64,000 nucleotides of DNA from Streptomyces sp. Q6 (GTDB lineage: Bacteria; Actinomycetota; Actinomycetes; Streptomycetales; Streptomycetaceae), in assembly GCF_036967205.1 (NCBI RefSeq), contig NZ_CP146023.1, forward strand, positions 124,001-188,000, read 5' to 3'. This document shows, piece by piece, positions 24,752 to 34,066 of this stretch; within the stretch, counting starts at the first letter, position 1; every line of letters begins with the position of its first letter. Under the pieces are notes generated by a model. The model searched no databases. It saw nothing but the letters and a program-made list of their open reading frames with translations, and was not told the origin of the DNA. A program made the position numbers and the translations under genes.

Positions 24752-25010
24752 GTGAGGACCAGCAACCCATTCCTGTTCCGCTGGGACGGCGCCGATGACA
24801 CCGGTCGGACAGCCGCACGCACGGGCCGACCGGTAGGCGCCACGGTAGGCGGCGGGCCGGCGGACGACTACATCACCAACCCCTACGCCCTGGGCGCGGA
24901 CGCATCCCTGGGGGCCGGCAAGATCGCCGTCACCCTGGACGACGTCGTCGTCCGCACTGCGACGACGCTCGGCACCGTGGTCCTGACGGCCGTCCTGTCC
25001 ACCGGCGCCG
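24752..25010 (+). pseudogene. N-terminal remnant of a Bax-inhibitor-1/YccA-type membrane protein
   Basis: GTG 24752 has a good ribosome site (GGAGGA). The product begins MRTSNPFLFRWDG, has a disordered Gly/Pro-rich stretch with NPYALGAD, then VTLDDVVVRTATTLGTVVLT, which is the start of the first helix of actinobacterial YccA proteins. It then changes abruptly to cytochrome P450 sequence and stays open to 25279. All later membrane helices are missing, so this is a promoter plus truncated gene. Confidence 0.65.
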
Positions 25011-26203
25011 AAGGCGGAGAAGAGCAGGTCGGCGCCAGGGTCGTCATCGACCCGGCCTTCAAGAGCGGACGCTCCCGCGCGCTACGCCCGCCTGCGCGAG
25101 CTCGGCCCCCTTCACCCGGCCGAGTTTCACCTCGGCCTCAAGGGCTGGGGGTCGTCGGTCACGACCTGGCCCGCGAGGCACTCCCCCACCCTGCCCTGCT
25201 CAAGGACTCCGCCCCGGCCGCCGGGGCGCTGGCCGCCGCCGCACTCAACAAACCCTCCGTGGGCTCGGCGCGCAGATGATGGAGGCCGACCCGCCCGAGC
25301 ACACTCGCCTGCGACGGTTGGCCTCAGCCGGGTTCGCCCCCTACGGCCGAACTGGCGCCCCGCATCGAGCAGATCGCCCACGCCCTGATCGACGCCCTGC
25401 CGCCGACGGGCGAGGTGGGTTTCGTGGAAGCCTTCAACGCCCCGCTCCCGGGCACGGTCATCGCCGACCTCGTCGGCATCCCGACGAGCACCGCCTGAAC
25501 TTCCGCCGCTGATCGTCCCAGGCACTCCGGGTGTCCTCCCCCGAACACCGCGCGGCGCCGAGCGGTCTGCACAGCCTGCTGGCCGATCTCCTCGCGGACA
25601 AGCGCCGCAGCGCCGGGGACGATCTACTGTCGGTCCTCGTCGCCGTCCGGGACGAGGAGGACGGGGGCGCCTCTCGGAAGAGGAACTCGTCAGCACGACG
25701 CTGATGGTGGTCGTCGCCGGCCACGAGAGCACCGTGAACGTGCTCGGCAATGCCGTCCTGGCGCTGCTTCAACACCCGGACCAGCTGCGGCAGTTGCGTG
25801 AACGCCCCGAGCTGATGCCCGGCGCGGTGGGGGGAGTTCCTGCGATATGACCCCTCAGTCGAGCCGCTCCACCAGCCGCTACGCGGCCGAGGACCTCGAA
25901 CTCGCCGGGCGCCGATCCCCTGGGGCAGCGTGGTCGTTGTCGTCCTCGGCGCGGCCGGACGCGACGCCCCGCAGGCCGAGGACGCCGACCCCGCCCGGCC
26001 GCCCGGCACCTGGCCTTCGGCCACGGCATTCCACTACTGCCTGGGCGCCCCGCTGACCCGCCTGGAGGCACCATCGCCCTGCGGGTCCTGCTCACCTGCC
26101 CCCCCAAGCTCGAACTCGCCGTACGGGCGAGGAAGTTGGAGTGGACCGGTCCCGGCATCATCCGCGGGGTGCTGGCCCTGCCGGTGCGCTACCGCGTCGG
26201 CTG
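25011..26203 (+). pseudogene. Cytochrome P450 pseudogene
   Basis: P450 blocks appear in order but in changing frames: ADPPEHTRLRRLASAGFAP, IEQIAHALIDALPPTGEVGF, the I-helix AGHESTVNVLGNAVLALLQH, then FGHGI and HYCLGAPLTRLE around the heme Cys, and CPPKLELAVRARKLEW to a final stop. An extra C at 26031-26032 splits the heme loop, and several other small indels break the frame. The enzyme cannot be made. Confidence 0.88.
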
Positions 26204-26638
26204 AGCGCGCAGATGGCGGCTGACATCCCCCACCAGATGGATGAGGACCCGGCGCTCGGTGAACCGCCAGCGCCCGTCCGCGCGCTCGAAGCGGTCGCTG
26301 TATCGGCCCGCGGCCACCGGCTGGAGCGGGAAGTCGGGCAGGGCCTGGAACACCGTGACGTACGAACGCGCGGCGGCGGTTCCCGCCTCCTCGTCGATGT
26401 CGACGGCGATGTTGGTCGTGACGTGCTGGGTGCGCGGCGTCCCGTCCTCGTAGAGGATGACGCCGTCCTTGAGCATCTTCGCCACTCCACCGTCCCGGCC
26501 GGGAACGGGTGCGCCGCTGCCGATGAACACGGCGTCGGCGAACAGTTCGCCGACGCCGGCGAAGTCGCCGGTGTCGACCAGCTCCGCGTACCGTGCAATC
26601 AAGTTGGTGATGGGCGTGATGTCCGCAGTCGCACTCAT
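26189..26638 (-). CDS. SnoaL-like/NTF2-fold protein
   Basis: 149 residues of the NTF2-like fold: ITNLIARYAELVDTGDFAGV, ELFADAVFIG, TQHVTTNIAVDIDEEAGTAA and ADGRWRFTERRVLIHLVGD. SnoaL_4-type proteins bind hydrophobic ligands, and some are cyclases or dehydratases; no specific reaction can be assigned. ATG 26638 follows AGGCAGGT. The end overlaps the end of the P450 remnant by 15 bp on the opposite strand. A near-palindrome lies 12 bp upstream of the start. Confidence 0.8.
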   Translation of the reverse strand: MSATADITPITNLIARYAELVDTGDFAGVGELFADAVFIGSGAPVPGRDGGVAKMLKDGVILYEDGTPRTQHVTTNIAVDIDEEAGTAAARSYVTVFQALPDFPLQPVAAGRYSDRFERADGRWRFTERRVLIHLVGDVSRHLRAQPTR

Positions 26639-26649
26639 GGCGTGAAAGT

Positions 26650-26664
26650 ACCTGCCTGGTAGGT
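26650..26664. promoter_or_regulatory. Near-palindrome ACCTGCCTGGTAGGT
   Basis: A 15-bp dyad just upstream of the SnoaL-like gene. The possible operator is inferred from symmetry; no regulator gene is adjacent. Confidence 0.35.
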
Positions 26665-26732
26665 CGTGGTCGGGCAACGTTTCGACCCGCGGTCCGGTAG
26701 GGCCGCGGGTCGAGGGGTGGGGTGTGAGCGAG

Positions 26733-27314
26733 TCACACGGTCCGGGTGCGCAGCTGGCGGGACTTCCAGCCCAGCAGCAGGGCCTGGAGGATGAACCACA
26801 CGCCGCCGCCCGTCGCGTACACCGAGAGGACGTCGAGCGAGGGATTGTCGCCCGCGGCCTGGATGTTGTAGGTGATGCCGACGAGGAAGGACAGTCCGCC
26901 AGAGATGAGCGTCGGCCACTGCTTGCCCAGTTCGGGGCCGCGACGCCGTATTCCGACGATCACCTGGGCGGCACCGGAGACGATGGCCCAGACCCCGAAC
27001 ACATGGAGCACGGACGCCTCGTCACCGGCGCCGGCGATGCCGATCGCGAGGGCGGCCAGTGTGCTGAGCACGCCGTTGAACGCGGTGACCCGGCGTTCGG
27101 TGCCGTTCGGGGTGGCCCGGTAGTCGATCAGCGAGGACACCGCGTCGATCAGCGGGTAGACAACAAGCAGCGTGATCGCCACTGTGTCGAGGTTGTCGTG
27201 TGCTCCGGCGAAGACCAGGGCCCATGCCACGGCCAGGACACCGCGGCCGAGGTACAGCCGCAGCAGGGAGTCGCGTTCGCCTGTGACCGTCGGCGTCGAT
27301 GTCTGGGTGCTCAT
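26733..27314 (-). CDS. DUF308/HdeD-like integral membrane protein
   Basis: 193 residues with about six hydrophobic segments: LGRGVLAVAWALVFAGA, AITLLVVYPLIDAVSSLI, FNGVLSTLAALAIGIAGA, LHVFGVWAIVSGAAQVIVGI, LISGGLSFLVGITYNI and GGGVWFILQALLLGW. The repeated pairs separated by short polar loops fit the HdeD/DUF308 family, whose members are linked to acid resistance in enterobacteria; the role here is unknown. It follows the tannase gene on the same strand. Confidence 0.7.
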   Translation of the reverse strand: MSTQTSTPTVTGERDSLLRLYLGRGVLAVAWALVFAGAHDNLDTVAITLLVVYPLIDAVSSLIDYRATPNGTERRVTAFNGVLSTLAALAIGIAGAGDEASVLHVFGVWAIVSGAAQVIVGIRRRGPELGKQWPTLISGGLSFLVGITYNIQAAGDNPSLDVLSVYATGGGVWFILQALLLGWKSRQLRTRTV

Positions 27315-27355
27315 GGTGGTTCGGCCTCTCTCAGGTCAGGGGGTCGGGGGCCCGG

Positions 27356-28954
27356 TCAGTGCCGGGACGGGAGAACGCACTTGAAGCTGGAGGCGAGGGC
27401 CGGGTCACCGTGGCCCGTGTAGCGCAGGACGCGCGGGTAGTTGCACAGGTCACGGGCGACGCTCTGCCCATCGGCGTTGATCAGGGTCGCGGGCAGCGTC
27501 TTGGGCGCGTTGCCGTGCTCGACCCAGGCGGTCAGCGCTCCGAGGGCATCGGTCGTGCCGTCACCCTGGTTGAGGCCGCAGTGGACCGTGCCCGGGGCGA
27601 GGAAGAGGCGGTAGAAGTCGTCGACCTTCTTGGCGCTGCCGAGCTCCCGCTCGACCCGCTCACGGTACTGCGCGGTGCCCTGCGCGGGGATGTACTGGTC
27701 GGCGTCGCCCTGCCAAGTCAGCAGCTTGCCACCAGACTTGCGGAAGGCCGACAGGTCCGGGTCGTCGGTGCCGATGACCTTGTCGTACTCGGCCTGGGAC
27801 TGCTTGAACAGCTCCGTGAACCGGCTGTACGTGATCGTCGACAGGTCGAGGGAGGGGTCCTTGGCGACCCACAGCTTGGTCCAGGCGGCGGGCACCGGGA
27901 ACGGGTCGGCTCCGGCCAGCGCGTTGATGTCGGCGCCGATCGGGACGCCGTACCAGAGCTTCTTGCCCGAGGGTGTGCGCGGTCCGTCCCAGATCTTGCG
28001 TACGACGGCCGCGTCGGCCGCCGTGATGGTCAGCTCCTTGCCCTCGCAAACGACCTTGGTGCCGATCAGCCGACGCGGGTCGAAGTCGCACCGGGACGGG
28101 TCGTTGACCAGCCCGTCCTTGACGCCGTCGAGCTTGTCGCAGGCCTTGACGGCGGCTGCGGTGAAGGCGCTGAACTCGCAGGAGGACGGGTGCGTCTTCT
28201 CGTTGTTCATGACCACCTGCGGCCACAGCGTGGCGACCTCGAACTCGTCCCAGTTCACGGCGGGCGCGTTGGCAAGGATACCGTCGTAGTCGTCGGGATA
28301 ACGCTGGGCCTCCATGTAGCCCTGTCTTCCACCGGTGGAGCAGCCGATGAAGTAGGAGTACGCCGGGCGCTTGCCGTAGACCCCGTCGACGACCTCCTTG
28401 CCGACGACCGAAGCTTCGTGCTGGGAGCGGGAGGCGAAGTTCTTCAACAGCGCGGTGTTGACCTGGCCCTGGCTGTTCAGCGCCCAGCTGGTGTCGAGGG
28501 CGTCGCCGACCCCGGCGTCGGTGGTGACGGCTGCGTAGCCGTTCTTGACGGCGGTGGCCAGGCCCGGGTTGTTGTCACCGGCCAGGTAGGCGGAGCCGCC
28601 GAGGCCCTGGAAGCGGCCGTTCCAGCCGCTGACGGGCAGCCAGGTACGTACCTTGGCGTGGTCGTCGGCGCCCGGATGGGTGAGCGTGACGGTGACCTCG
28701 CAGTAGGCCGGGACGTCGGTGACCGCCCCCTGGAGGATGCCGGTGCCCTGGACGGTGCCGCCAGGCTGACTGACCGCGGTCACGGACTCCACCTCGGTGC
28801 CGGCGGGGGCCTTCACGGAGGGCGCCGCGCAGTTGAAGGGCGTGGAGGTGGTCCGGGGCTCGGCAGAGGCGGAGGCAGAGGCGGAGGCGGAGGGCAGATA
28901 CACCGCCGCGGCGAGCGGCACACCCGCCGCGAGGACAGTCAGTATTCGTCTCAT
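27356..28954 (-). CDS. Secreted tannase/feruloyl esterase family protein
   Basis: 532 residues with a Sec signal peptide (MRRILTVLAAGVPLAAAVYL, cleavage after ASASA). The serine hydrolase motif is GCSTGGRQGYMEAQ (nucleophile Ser), followed by ILANAPAVNWDEF; the acid lies in GDADQYIPAQG and the His in LAPGTVHCGLNQG. Paired cysteines suggest disulfides, as in fungal tannases. It should hydrolyse esters of gallic or ferulic acid outside the cell. The nearby palindrome ACACATGTGC at 28995 may regulate it. Confidence 0.9.
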   Translation of the reverse strand: MRRILTVLAAGVPLAAAVYLPSASASASASAEPRTTSTPFNCAAPSVKAPAGTEVESVTAVSQPGGTVQGTGILQGAVTDVPAYCEVTVTLTHPGADDHAKVRTWLPVSGWNGRFQGLGGSAYLAGDNNPGLATAVKNGYAAVTTDAGVGDALDTSWALNSQGQVNTALLKNFASRSQHEASVVGKEVVDGVYGKRPAYSYFIGCSTGGRQGYMEAQRYPDDYDGILANAPAVNWDEFEVATLWPQVVMNNEKTHPSSCEFSAFTAAAVKACDKLDGVKDGLVNDPSRCDFDPRRLIGTKVVCEGKELTITAADAAVVRKIWDGPRTPSGKKLWYGVPIGADINALAGADPFPVPAAWTKLWVAKDPSLDLSTITYSRFTELFKQSQAEYDKVIGTDDPDLSAFRKSGGKLLTWQGDADQYIPAQGTAQYRERVERELGSAKKVDDFYRLFLAPGTVHCGLNQGDGTTDALGALTAWVEHGNAPKTLPATLINADGQSVARDLCNYPRVLRYTGHGDPALASSFKCVLPSRH

Positions 28955-29052
28955 GGGTCATCCATCCGATAAGTAGGTGTGCGCCGCGGCAGCGACACAT
29001 GTGCACTCTGGCCGTGTGCCGCACAGCGCGGCTACAGTCATTCGACGGTCTG

Positions 29053-29703
29053 TCACTCGTCCCGCAGCCACCGCGAGTGACGGAGCTCCGCCCACGACCG
29101 ACTTACGTATCCGGTACGCATCCCCAGCCGCGCCTCGGGGTCCTCCAAGGCTTTGCGCATGTGTCCGAGCAGGACGAAGGTGATGGCCCAGGCCAGGATG
29201 TCGTGGACGAAGATCGCGCTGGTGCGGGAGAGGAAGGGCAGCAGGCCCATGAACCACATCAGCAGACCGGTGAACATCATCACCAGCACCGCTCCGGCGA
29301 TCCAGCCCGCATAGAGCTTCTGGCCCGCGTTGAACTTGCCCGCCGGGCGGGCCTCGGGTGCCGTGCGGCGCCGGCGCACGGCCCGCAGCCACTGGCGGTC
29401 GTACACCGCGAAGCGGTTCAGGCGGCGCAGGTCGGCGCGGAAGGCGGGTGAGAAAAGGCCCAGCAGAAAGGGCAGGGGCAGCAGGATGCCGGACCACTCG
29501 TGGACCGTGACCATCAGGTGCCGCCGGCCGACGAGCAGGGCGAGCGGCCCGATGTAGAGACAGGCGGCGGTGACCAGGCACAGCAGCATCAGACAGCCGG
29601 TGGCCCGGTGGACCATGCGCTCGGCGCTGGTGAAGCGGCGTACCTGGCCCTCGTGTTCAGGCCGCGTTCCGGTCGGCGCCGTCGAGCCAGCCGTCGACCG
29701 CAT
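29053..29703 (-). CDS. Cytochrome b/b6-type membrane subunit
   Basis: 216 residues with four hydrophobic helices and the His pattern of b-type cytochromes: RMVHRATGCLMLLCLVTAA, RRHLMVTVHEWSGILLPLPF, MMFTGLLMWFMGLLPF and IFVHDILAWAITFVLLGHM. It resembles formate-dehydrogenase gamma/cytochrome b561 subunits. It overlaps the Mo-oxidoreductase gene by 47 bp if ATG 29703 is used; a later start is possible. Together they could form a membrane-bound electron chain, with the heme subunit feeding the periplasmic-type Mo enzyme. Confidence 0.8.
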   Translation of the reverse strand: MRSTAGSTAPTGTRPEHEGQVRRFTSAERMVHRATGCLMLLCLVTAACLYIGPLALLVGRRHLMVTVHEWSGILLPLPFLLGLFSPAFRADLRRLNRFAVYDRQWLRAVRRRRTAPEARPAGKFNAGQKLYAGWIAGAVLVMMFTGLLMWFMGLLPFLSRTSAIFVHDILAWAITFVLLGHMRKALEDPEARLGMRTGYVSRSWAELRHSRWLRDE

Positions 29704-30373
29704 ATCCGCGCTCCTCCCAGTAGCCGGGGACGACCTTGTCGGTGACCGAGATACCGGACAGCCACTTGGCCGACTTGTAGAAGTACATGGGCGCCACATA
29801 GAGGCGGACGGGGCCGCCGTGGGCGTGGGTGATGGGCTTGTCCTGCAACCTCAGCGCCACCAGGACGTCCGAGCGGCGGGCCTGTTCCAGCGTGAGGCTC
29901 TCGGAGTAGGCGCCGTCGAAGCAGGTGAACCGGATCGCCGCGCCCGAGGAACGCACGCCGGCGTCGTCGAGAATGTCCGCCAGCTTCACCCCGCTCCAGG
30001 GCGTGTCGTCCACCCGCCAGCCGTCGGTGCACACGGCGTCACCGACTACCCGGGTCTGCGGCATCGCGTGCAGTTGCTCGAGTGTGTAGGTCTTCGGACG
30101 GTCGACCAGACCGCTGACCGTCAGGGCGTAGTTCGTCGCGTCCTTGTGCGGCACCGAGCCGACGACGCTGTAGTACCGGAAGCCGCCCGGGTTGGGCAGC
30201 AGCCCGGTCAGGCCTGTGGCGTCGGCCTCGGATGCCTTGGCGAGGAATCCCTCCCAGCCCTGCTGGAGGTAGGGCGCGGCGGCGAGCCCGGCTGCGCCCG
30301 CGCCGAGCATGCCGAGCATCGCCCGTCGGCCGACGGGTGCGCCGCCGGTCCTGGGCTTCGGCTTTTCTGCCAT
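29657..30373 (-). CDS. Molybdopterin-dependent oxidoreductase (YedY/MsrP-like)
   Basis: 238 residues, sulfite-oxidase fold without heme. The N-terminus has a Tat-like motif (GRRAMLGMLGAGAAGLAAAP). The Mo-ligand Cys is in VVGDAVCTDGWRVDDTPWSG, and the pterin-binding segments include THAHGGPVRLYVAPMYFYKS. MsrP-type enzymes repair methionine sulfoxide and pair with a membrane heme protein; here a cytochrome b gene overlaps downstream. The 21-bp inverted repeat and ACACGTGTGA lie upstream. The substrate is unproven. Confidence 0.85.
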   Translation of the reverse strand: MAEKPKPRTGGAPVGRRAMLGMLGAGAAGLAAAPYLQQGWEGFLAKASEADATGLTGLLPNPGGFRYYSVVGSVPHKDATNYALTVSGLVDRPKTYTLEQLHAMPQTRVVGDAVCTDGWRVDDTPWSGVKLADILDDAGVRSSGAAIRFTCFDGAYSESLTLEQARRSDVLVALRLQDKPITHAHGGPVRLYVAPMYFYKSAKWLSGISVTDKVVPGYWEERGYAVDGWLDGADRNAA

Positions 30374-30426
30374 GGTGTGCGCTCCTTGGGACACGTGTGA
30401 GCTGGGGCGACGCCCCGCAAGCCATC

Positions 30427-30447
30427 GTCACCGGTTTAACTGGTGAC
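30427..30447. promoter_or_regulatory. Dispersed 21-bp inverted repeat, copy 5
   Basis: Perfect arms GTCACC/GGTGAC around GGTTTAACT, 54 bp upstream of the Mo-oxidoreductase gene. Confidence 0.65.
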
Positions 30448-30662
30448 CATGCTGGCATGGGGGTGTCGGAGCTGTCAACCGCAAACGTATGAAGCGACGG
30501 CTGCTAGGCTGGAAGCGATGCTGGCCGTGTATCGAGGAGTTACAGACGTGGTGGGTGAAGACGACATCTCCGGGTGAGACCCGGATCTGACGGCCACCGG
30601 CCGGCGCTCAGGAGCGCTGCCGAGGTGGTCTGTCTTGTCGTACCCCTTTCCCGCATCTGACC

Positions 30663-30687
30663 AGGGCAGAAGTCTGATCTCTGCCCT
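30663..30687 (+). promoter_or_regulatory. Leader hairpin before the first ABC-F gene
   Basis: AGGGCAGA and TCTGCCCT form an 8-bp stem with a 9-nt loop, 22 bp before the start. An in-frame TTG at 30635 and a short frame near 30547 (GTG GTG GGT GAA ... TGA) lie in the leader. ABC-F resistance genes are often controlled by ribosome-mediated attenuation, so this may be such a leader. Confidence 0.4.
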
Positions 30688-30709
30688 CGATCCACCCCGA
30701 GGTCATTCC

Positions 30710-32341
30710 ATGTCCGACGCGTCCATCGTCTGCTCGAACCTCTCCTTCGCCTGGCCCGACGACACCCCGGTGTTCCAGGACCTGTCCTTCTCCGTGCCCC
30801 TCGGCCGCACCGGCCTGGTCGCCCCCAACGGCTCCGGCAAGTCCACCCTGCTCAAGCTGATCGCCGGTGAACTCAAGCCCGCTACCGGCTCGGTGTCCGT
30901 GGGCGGCAGCCTCGGCTACCTCCCGCAGAGCCTCCCCCTGGCCGGTGCCCTCACGGTCGCCGAGGTCCTCGGTGTCGCCTCGGTCATCCGTGCACTGGAC
31001 GCGGTGGAGTCCGGCGATGTGGCCGAGGAGCACTTCGCCACCATCGGCGACGACTGGGACATCGAGGAGCGCACCCGCGCCCAGCTCGACCGCCTCGGCC
31101 TCGCTGAACTCACCCTGGACCGCAGCCTGAGCACCCTCAGCGGCGGCCAGGTCGTCTCGCTCGGCCTCGCCGCCCAGCTCCTCAAGCGCCCCGACGTCCT
31201 CCTCCTCGACGAGCCGACGAACAACCTCGACGTCGAGGCCCGGCACAAGATCTACGACGTGCTGTCGGACTTCACCGGCACCCTCCTGGTCAGTCACGAC
31301 CGCGCCCTGCTGAACCGCATGGACCGCATCGCGGAACTCGGCAGTGACGAACTGCGCCTGTACGGCGGCAACTTCACCGAGTACGAGGAGGCCGTGCGTG
31401 CGGAGCAGGAGGTTGCGGAGAAGAACGTCCGCAACGCCGAGCAGGAGCTCAAGCGCGAGAAGCGGGAGATGCAGCAGGCCCGCGAACGTGCCGAGCGGCG
31501 GATGAGCAACGCTTCCAAGAACCTCAAGAACGCCGGTCTGCCCAAGATCTTCGCGGGCAACATGAAGCGCGGCGCGCAGGAGGCCGCAGGCAAGTCCGGC
31601 ACCATGCACGCCTCCCGGGTCACCGAGGCCAAGGCCCGCCTCGACGAGGCCGGCCGCGCCCTGCGCGACGAGCAGCGCCTGACTCTGGAACTGCCCGACA
31701 CCCAGGTCCCCGCGGGCCGCAACCTCTTCCTCGGCGAAGGCATGCAGGTGCGCCTCGGCGACCGTGACGTGTTCGCCCCCGGCGGCGTGGACCTGACCGT
31801 CCGTGGCCCCGAACGCATCGCGCTGACCGGCCCCAACGGCGCCGGCAAGACCACCCTCATGCGCCTGATCACCGGCGAACTCGCCCCGGCGGGCGGGGAG
31901 ATCAAGCGCAACGACGGCCGGATCGCCTACCTCTCCCAGCGCCTGGATCTGCTGGACCTGGATTGCACGGTCGCCGAGAACTTCGCGAAGTTCGCCCCCG
32001 AGCGGCCCGAGGCGGAGCGTATGAACCTGCTCGCCCGCTTCCTCTTCCGCGGCGCCCGCGCCCACCTCCCGGTAGGCGTCTTGTCCGGTGGCGAACGCCT
32101 ACGCGCCACCCTCGCCTGCATCCTGTGTGCCGAACCGGCCCCCCACCTGCTGCTGCTCGACGAGCCGACCAACAACCTCGACCTGGTCAGCGCGGGCCAG
32201 CTGGAGAGCGCGCTCAACTCTTACCAGGGCGCCTTCATAGTGGTCAGCCACGACGAACGGTTCCTCGCCGAGATCGGTGTGAACCGCTGGCTGCGCCTGG
32301 CGGACGGCACGCTCAAGGAGACGGGGGCACCCGAGGTGTGA
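30710..32341 (+). CDS. ABC-F family ATPase (ribosome-associated), protein 1
   Basis: 543 residues, two ABC domains and no membrane segments. Domain 1: Walker A APNGSGKST, signature LSGGQ, Walker B LLLDEPTNNLD, switch SHD. The linker (about residues 230-300) is charged and helical. Domain 2: GPNGAGKTT, LSGGERLR, LLLDEPTNNLD and SHDE. ABC-F proteins bind the ribosomal E site and can dislodge antibiotics or rescue stalls. ATG 30710 has CCGAGG upstream; an in-frame TTG at 30635 would add 25 residues. A second ABC-F gene follows 81 bp later. Confidence 0.88.
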   Translation: MSDASIVCSNLSFAWPDDTPVFQDLSFSVPLGRTGLVAPNGSGKSTLLKLIAGELKPATGSVSVGGSLGYLPQSLPLAGALTVAEVLGVASVIRALDAVESGDVAEEHFATIGDDWDIEERTRAQLDRLGLAELTLDRSLSTLSGGQVVSLGLAAQLLKRPDVLLLDEPTNNLDVEARHKIYDVLSDFTGTLLVSHDRALLNRMDRIAELGSDELRLYGGNFTEYEEAVRAEQEVAEKNVRNAEQELKREKREMQQARERAERRMSNASKNLKNAGLPKIFAGNMKRGAQEAAGKSGTMHASRVTEAKARLDEAGRALRDEQRLTLELPDTQVPAGRNLFLGEGMQVRLGDRDVFAPGGVDLTVRGPERIALTGPNGAGKTTLMRLITGELAPAGGEIKRNDGRIAYLSQRLDLLDLDCTVAENFAKFAPERPEAERMNLLARFLFRGARAHLPVGVLSGGERLRATLACILCAEPAPHLLLLDEPTNNLDLVSAGQLESALNSYQGAFIVVSHDERFLAEIGVNRWLRLADGTLKETGAPEV

Positions 32342-32422
32342 GCCGGTGACGTGTGACCTGGCCCGCGTCCGAGGCGTCGTGCGCCCGGCGGGCCGACGAC
32401 GCCTCACCTCTGGGGGACACCT

Positions 32423-34024
32423 GTGTCCGCATTGATCGCCCACGACCTGGTCCGCAACCTGGGCGGCCATCGCATCCTCGACGGCATCTCCCTGACCGCC
32501 TCCCCTGGCCACCGCATCGGCCTCATCGGGGAGAACGGCGTCGGCAAGTCCACCCTTCTGCGCCTCCTCGCGGGCACGGACGACCCCGACACCGGAACCA
32601 TCACGCGCCCCGCCGGCCTGGGCTTTCTCCACCAGGAGATGCCGTACGACGCCGAGGCCACCATCGCCGCAGTCCTGGACGAGGCGCTGCGTGAGGCCCG
32701 CGAGGACCTCGCAGAACTGGACCGTCTCGGCGAGGAACTGGCCCGCACTCCGGAGGACCAGGACCTCCTCGACACCTATGGCAGGCGTCTGGAACTGGCC
32801 CAGCACCGGGAGTCCTGGGACGCCGACCGGCGCGCGGCCCTGGTCCTGGACGGCCTGGGCCTCGGCGCGTTCGGCCACGACCGTACCCTTGGCTCACTCT
32901 CCGGCGGCCAGCGCGGCCGGCTCGCCCTGACCGCCCTCCTCGTACGCCGCCCTTCCGCCCTGCTCCTCGACGAGCCGACCAACCACCTCGACGACAACGC
33001 CGCCGCCTTCCTGGAGGAACAGCTCCGCGCCCTGCCCGGCACGGTCGTCGTCGCCAGCCATGACCGGGCGTTCCTCGACGCCGTCTGCACCGACCTGGTC
33101 GACCTCGACCCGGCGGTGGACGGCCCGGTCCGCTACGGCGGCAACTACTCCGCCTACCTGGCAGAGAAGCGGGCCGAGCGCGAGCGCTGGGAGCGGCGGT
33201 TCGCCGAGGAGCAGGAGGAGTTGGAGGAACTGCGAGAGTCCGCGGGGGTGACCGCGCACCGGGTCGCGCCGGACCGTGGCCGTACGGACAACGAGAAGAT
33301 GGGGTACGGCCACCGGGCGGGCAGGGTGCAAAGCCAGATCTCCCGGCGGGTCCGCAACGCCACCCGGCGCCTGGAGGAGCTGAAGCGCACCCGGGTGGCC
33401 GAGCCGCCCCGCCCGCTGCGGTTCGCGGCCGGGGAACTGGTGGCGCGCAGCGAGGAGGGCCCTCAGCCTTTGGTGTCGCTGAGCGGGGTGCGGGTACCGG
33501 GGCGGCTCGCGCCTGCCGACCTAGAGGTGTCGCCGACCGACCGGCTGCTGGTCACGGGCGGCAACGGGGCGGGCAAGTCGACGCTGCTCGCCGTACTCGC
33601 CGGACAGTTGCCGGCGGAGGGCGAGCTGGTTCGGCGGCGCAGGCTGACGGTCGGGCTTCTCACGCAGGACACGACCTTCGAGCGGTACGACCGCACGGTC
33701 CGCGACACCTACGAGCAGGCGCTCGGAGTGCGGCAGGCGGAGAAGGTGCCCCTGGACTCGCTCGGCCTCATGCACCAGACGGACCTGGACAAGCCGGTAG
33801 GACACCTCTCCGTTGGCCAGCGTCGGCGTCTGGCCCTGGCCCTTCTGGTGGCCCGCCCGCCGCAGCTCCTCCTGCTCGACGAGCCCACCAACCACCTCTC
33901 CCCCGTCCTGTGCGACGAACTGGAGGCCGCCCTGGGTCCGGGCCCCGGCGCGATCGTCGTCGCCAGCCACGACCGCTGGCTGCGTCGGCGCTGGCAGGGC
34001 CGGGAGCACCACTTGGGACGGTGA
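32423..34024 (+). CDS. ABC-F family ATPase, antibiotic-resistance-like, protein 2
   Basis: 533 residues: Walker A GENGVGKST, LSGGQRGR, LLLDEPTNHLD and SHDR in domain 1; GGNGAGKST, LSVGQRRR, LLLDEPTNHLS and SHDR in domain 2. The long charged linker (KRAERERWERRFAEEQEELE and onward to about residue 330) resembles macrolide-producer self-resistance proteins of the TlrC/OleB kind. The start is GTG 32423 within GACACCTGTGTC, itself a palindrome. Function by ribosome protection is inferred; the drug is unknown. Confidence 0.86.
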   Translation: MSALIAHDLVRNLGGHRILDGISLTASPGHRIGLIGENGVGKSTLLRLLAGTDDPDTGTITRPAGLGFLHQEMPYDAEATIAAVLDEALREAREDLAELDRLGEELARTPEDQDLLDTYGRRLELAQHRESWDADRRAALVLDGLGLGAFGHDRTLGSLSGGQRGRLALTALLVRRPSALLLDEPTNHLDDNAAAFLEEQLRALPGTVVVASHDRAFLDAVCTDLVDLDPAVDGPVRYGGNYSAYLAEKRAERERWERRFAEEQEELEELRESAGVTAHRVAPDRGRTDNEKMGYGHRAGRVQSQISRRVRNATRRLEELKRTRVAEPPRPLRFAAGELVARSEEGPQPLVSLSGVRVPGRLAPADLEVSPTDRLLVTGGNGAGKSTLLAVLAGQLPAEGELVRRRRLTVGLLTQDTTFERYDRTVRDTYEQALGVRQAEKVPLDSLGLMHQTDLDKPVGHLSVGQRRRLALALLVARPPQLLLLDEPTNHLSPVLCDELEAALGPGPGAIVVASHDRWLRRRWQGREHHLGR

Positions 34025-34045
34025 CGCTTCTTGCGCCCGATCGTA

Positions 34046-34066
34046 GTCACCTGTCAAGATGGTGAT
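34046..34066. promoter_or_regulatory. Dispersed 21-bp inverted repeat, copy 6
   Basis: Arms GTCACC/GGTGAT around TGTCAAGAT. It ends immediately before the GTG start of CGNR paralogue 2, so the mRNA may be leaderless or the site may overlap the transcription start. Confidence 0.7.
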
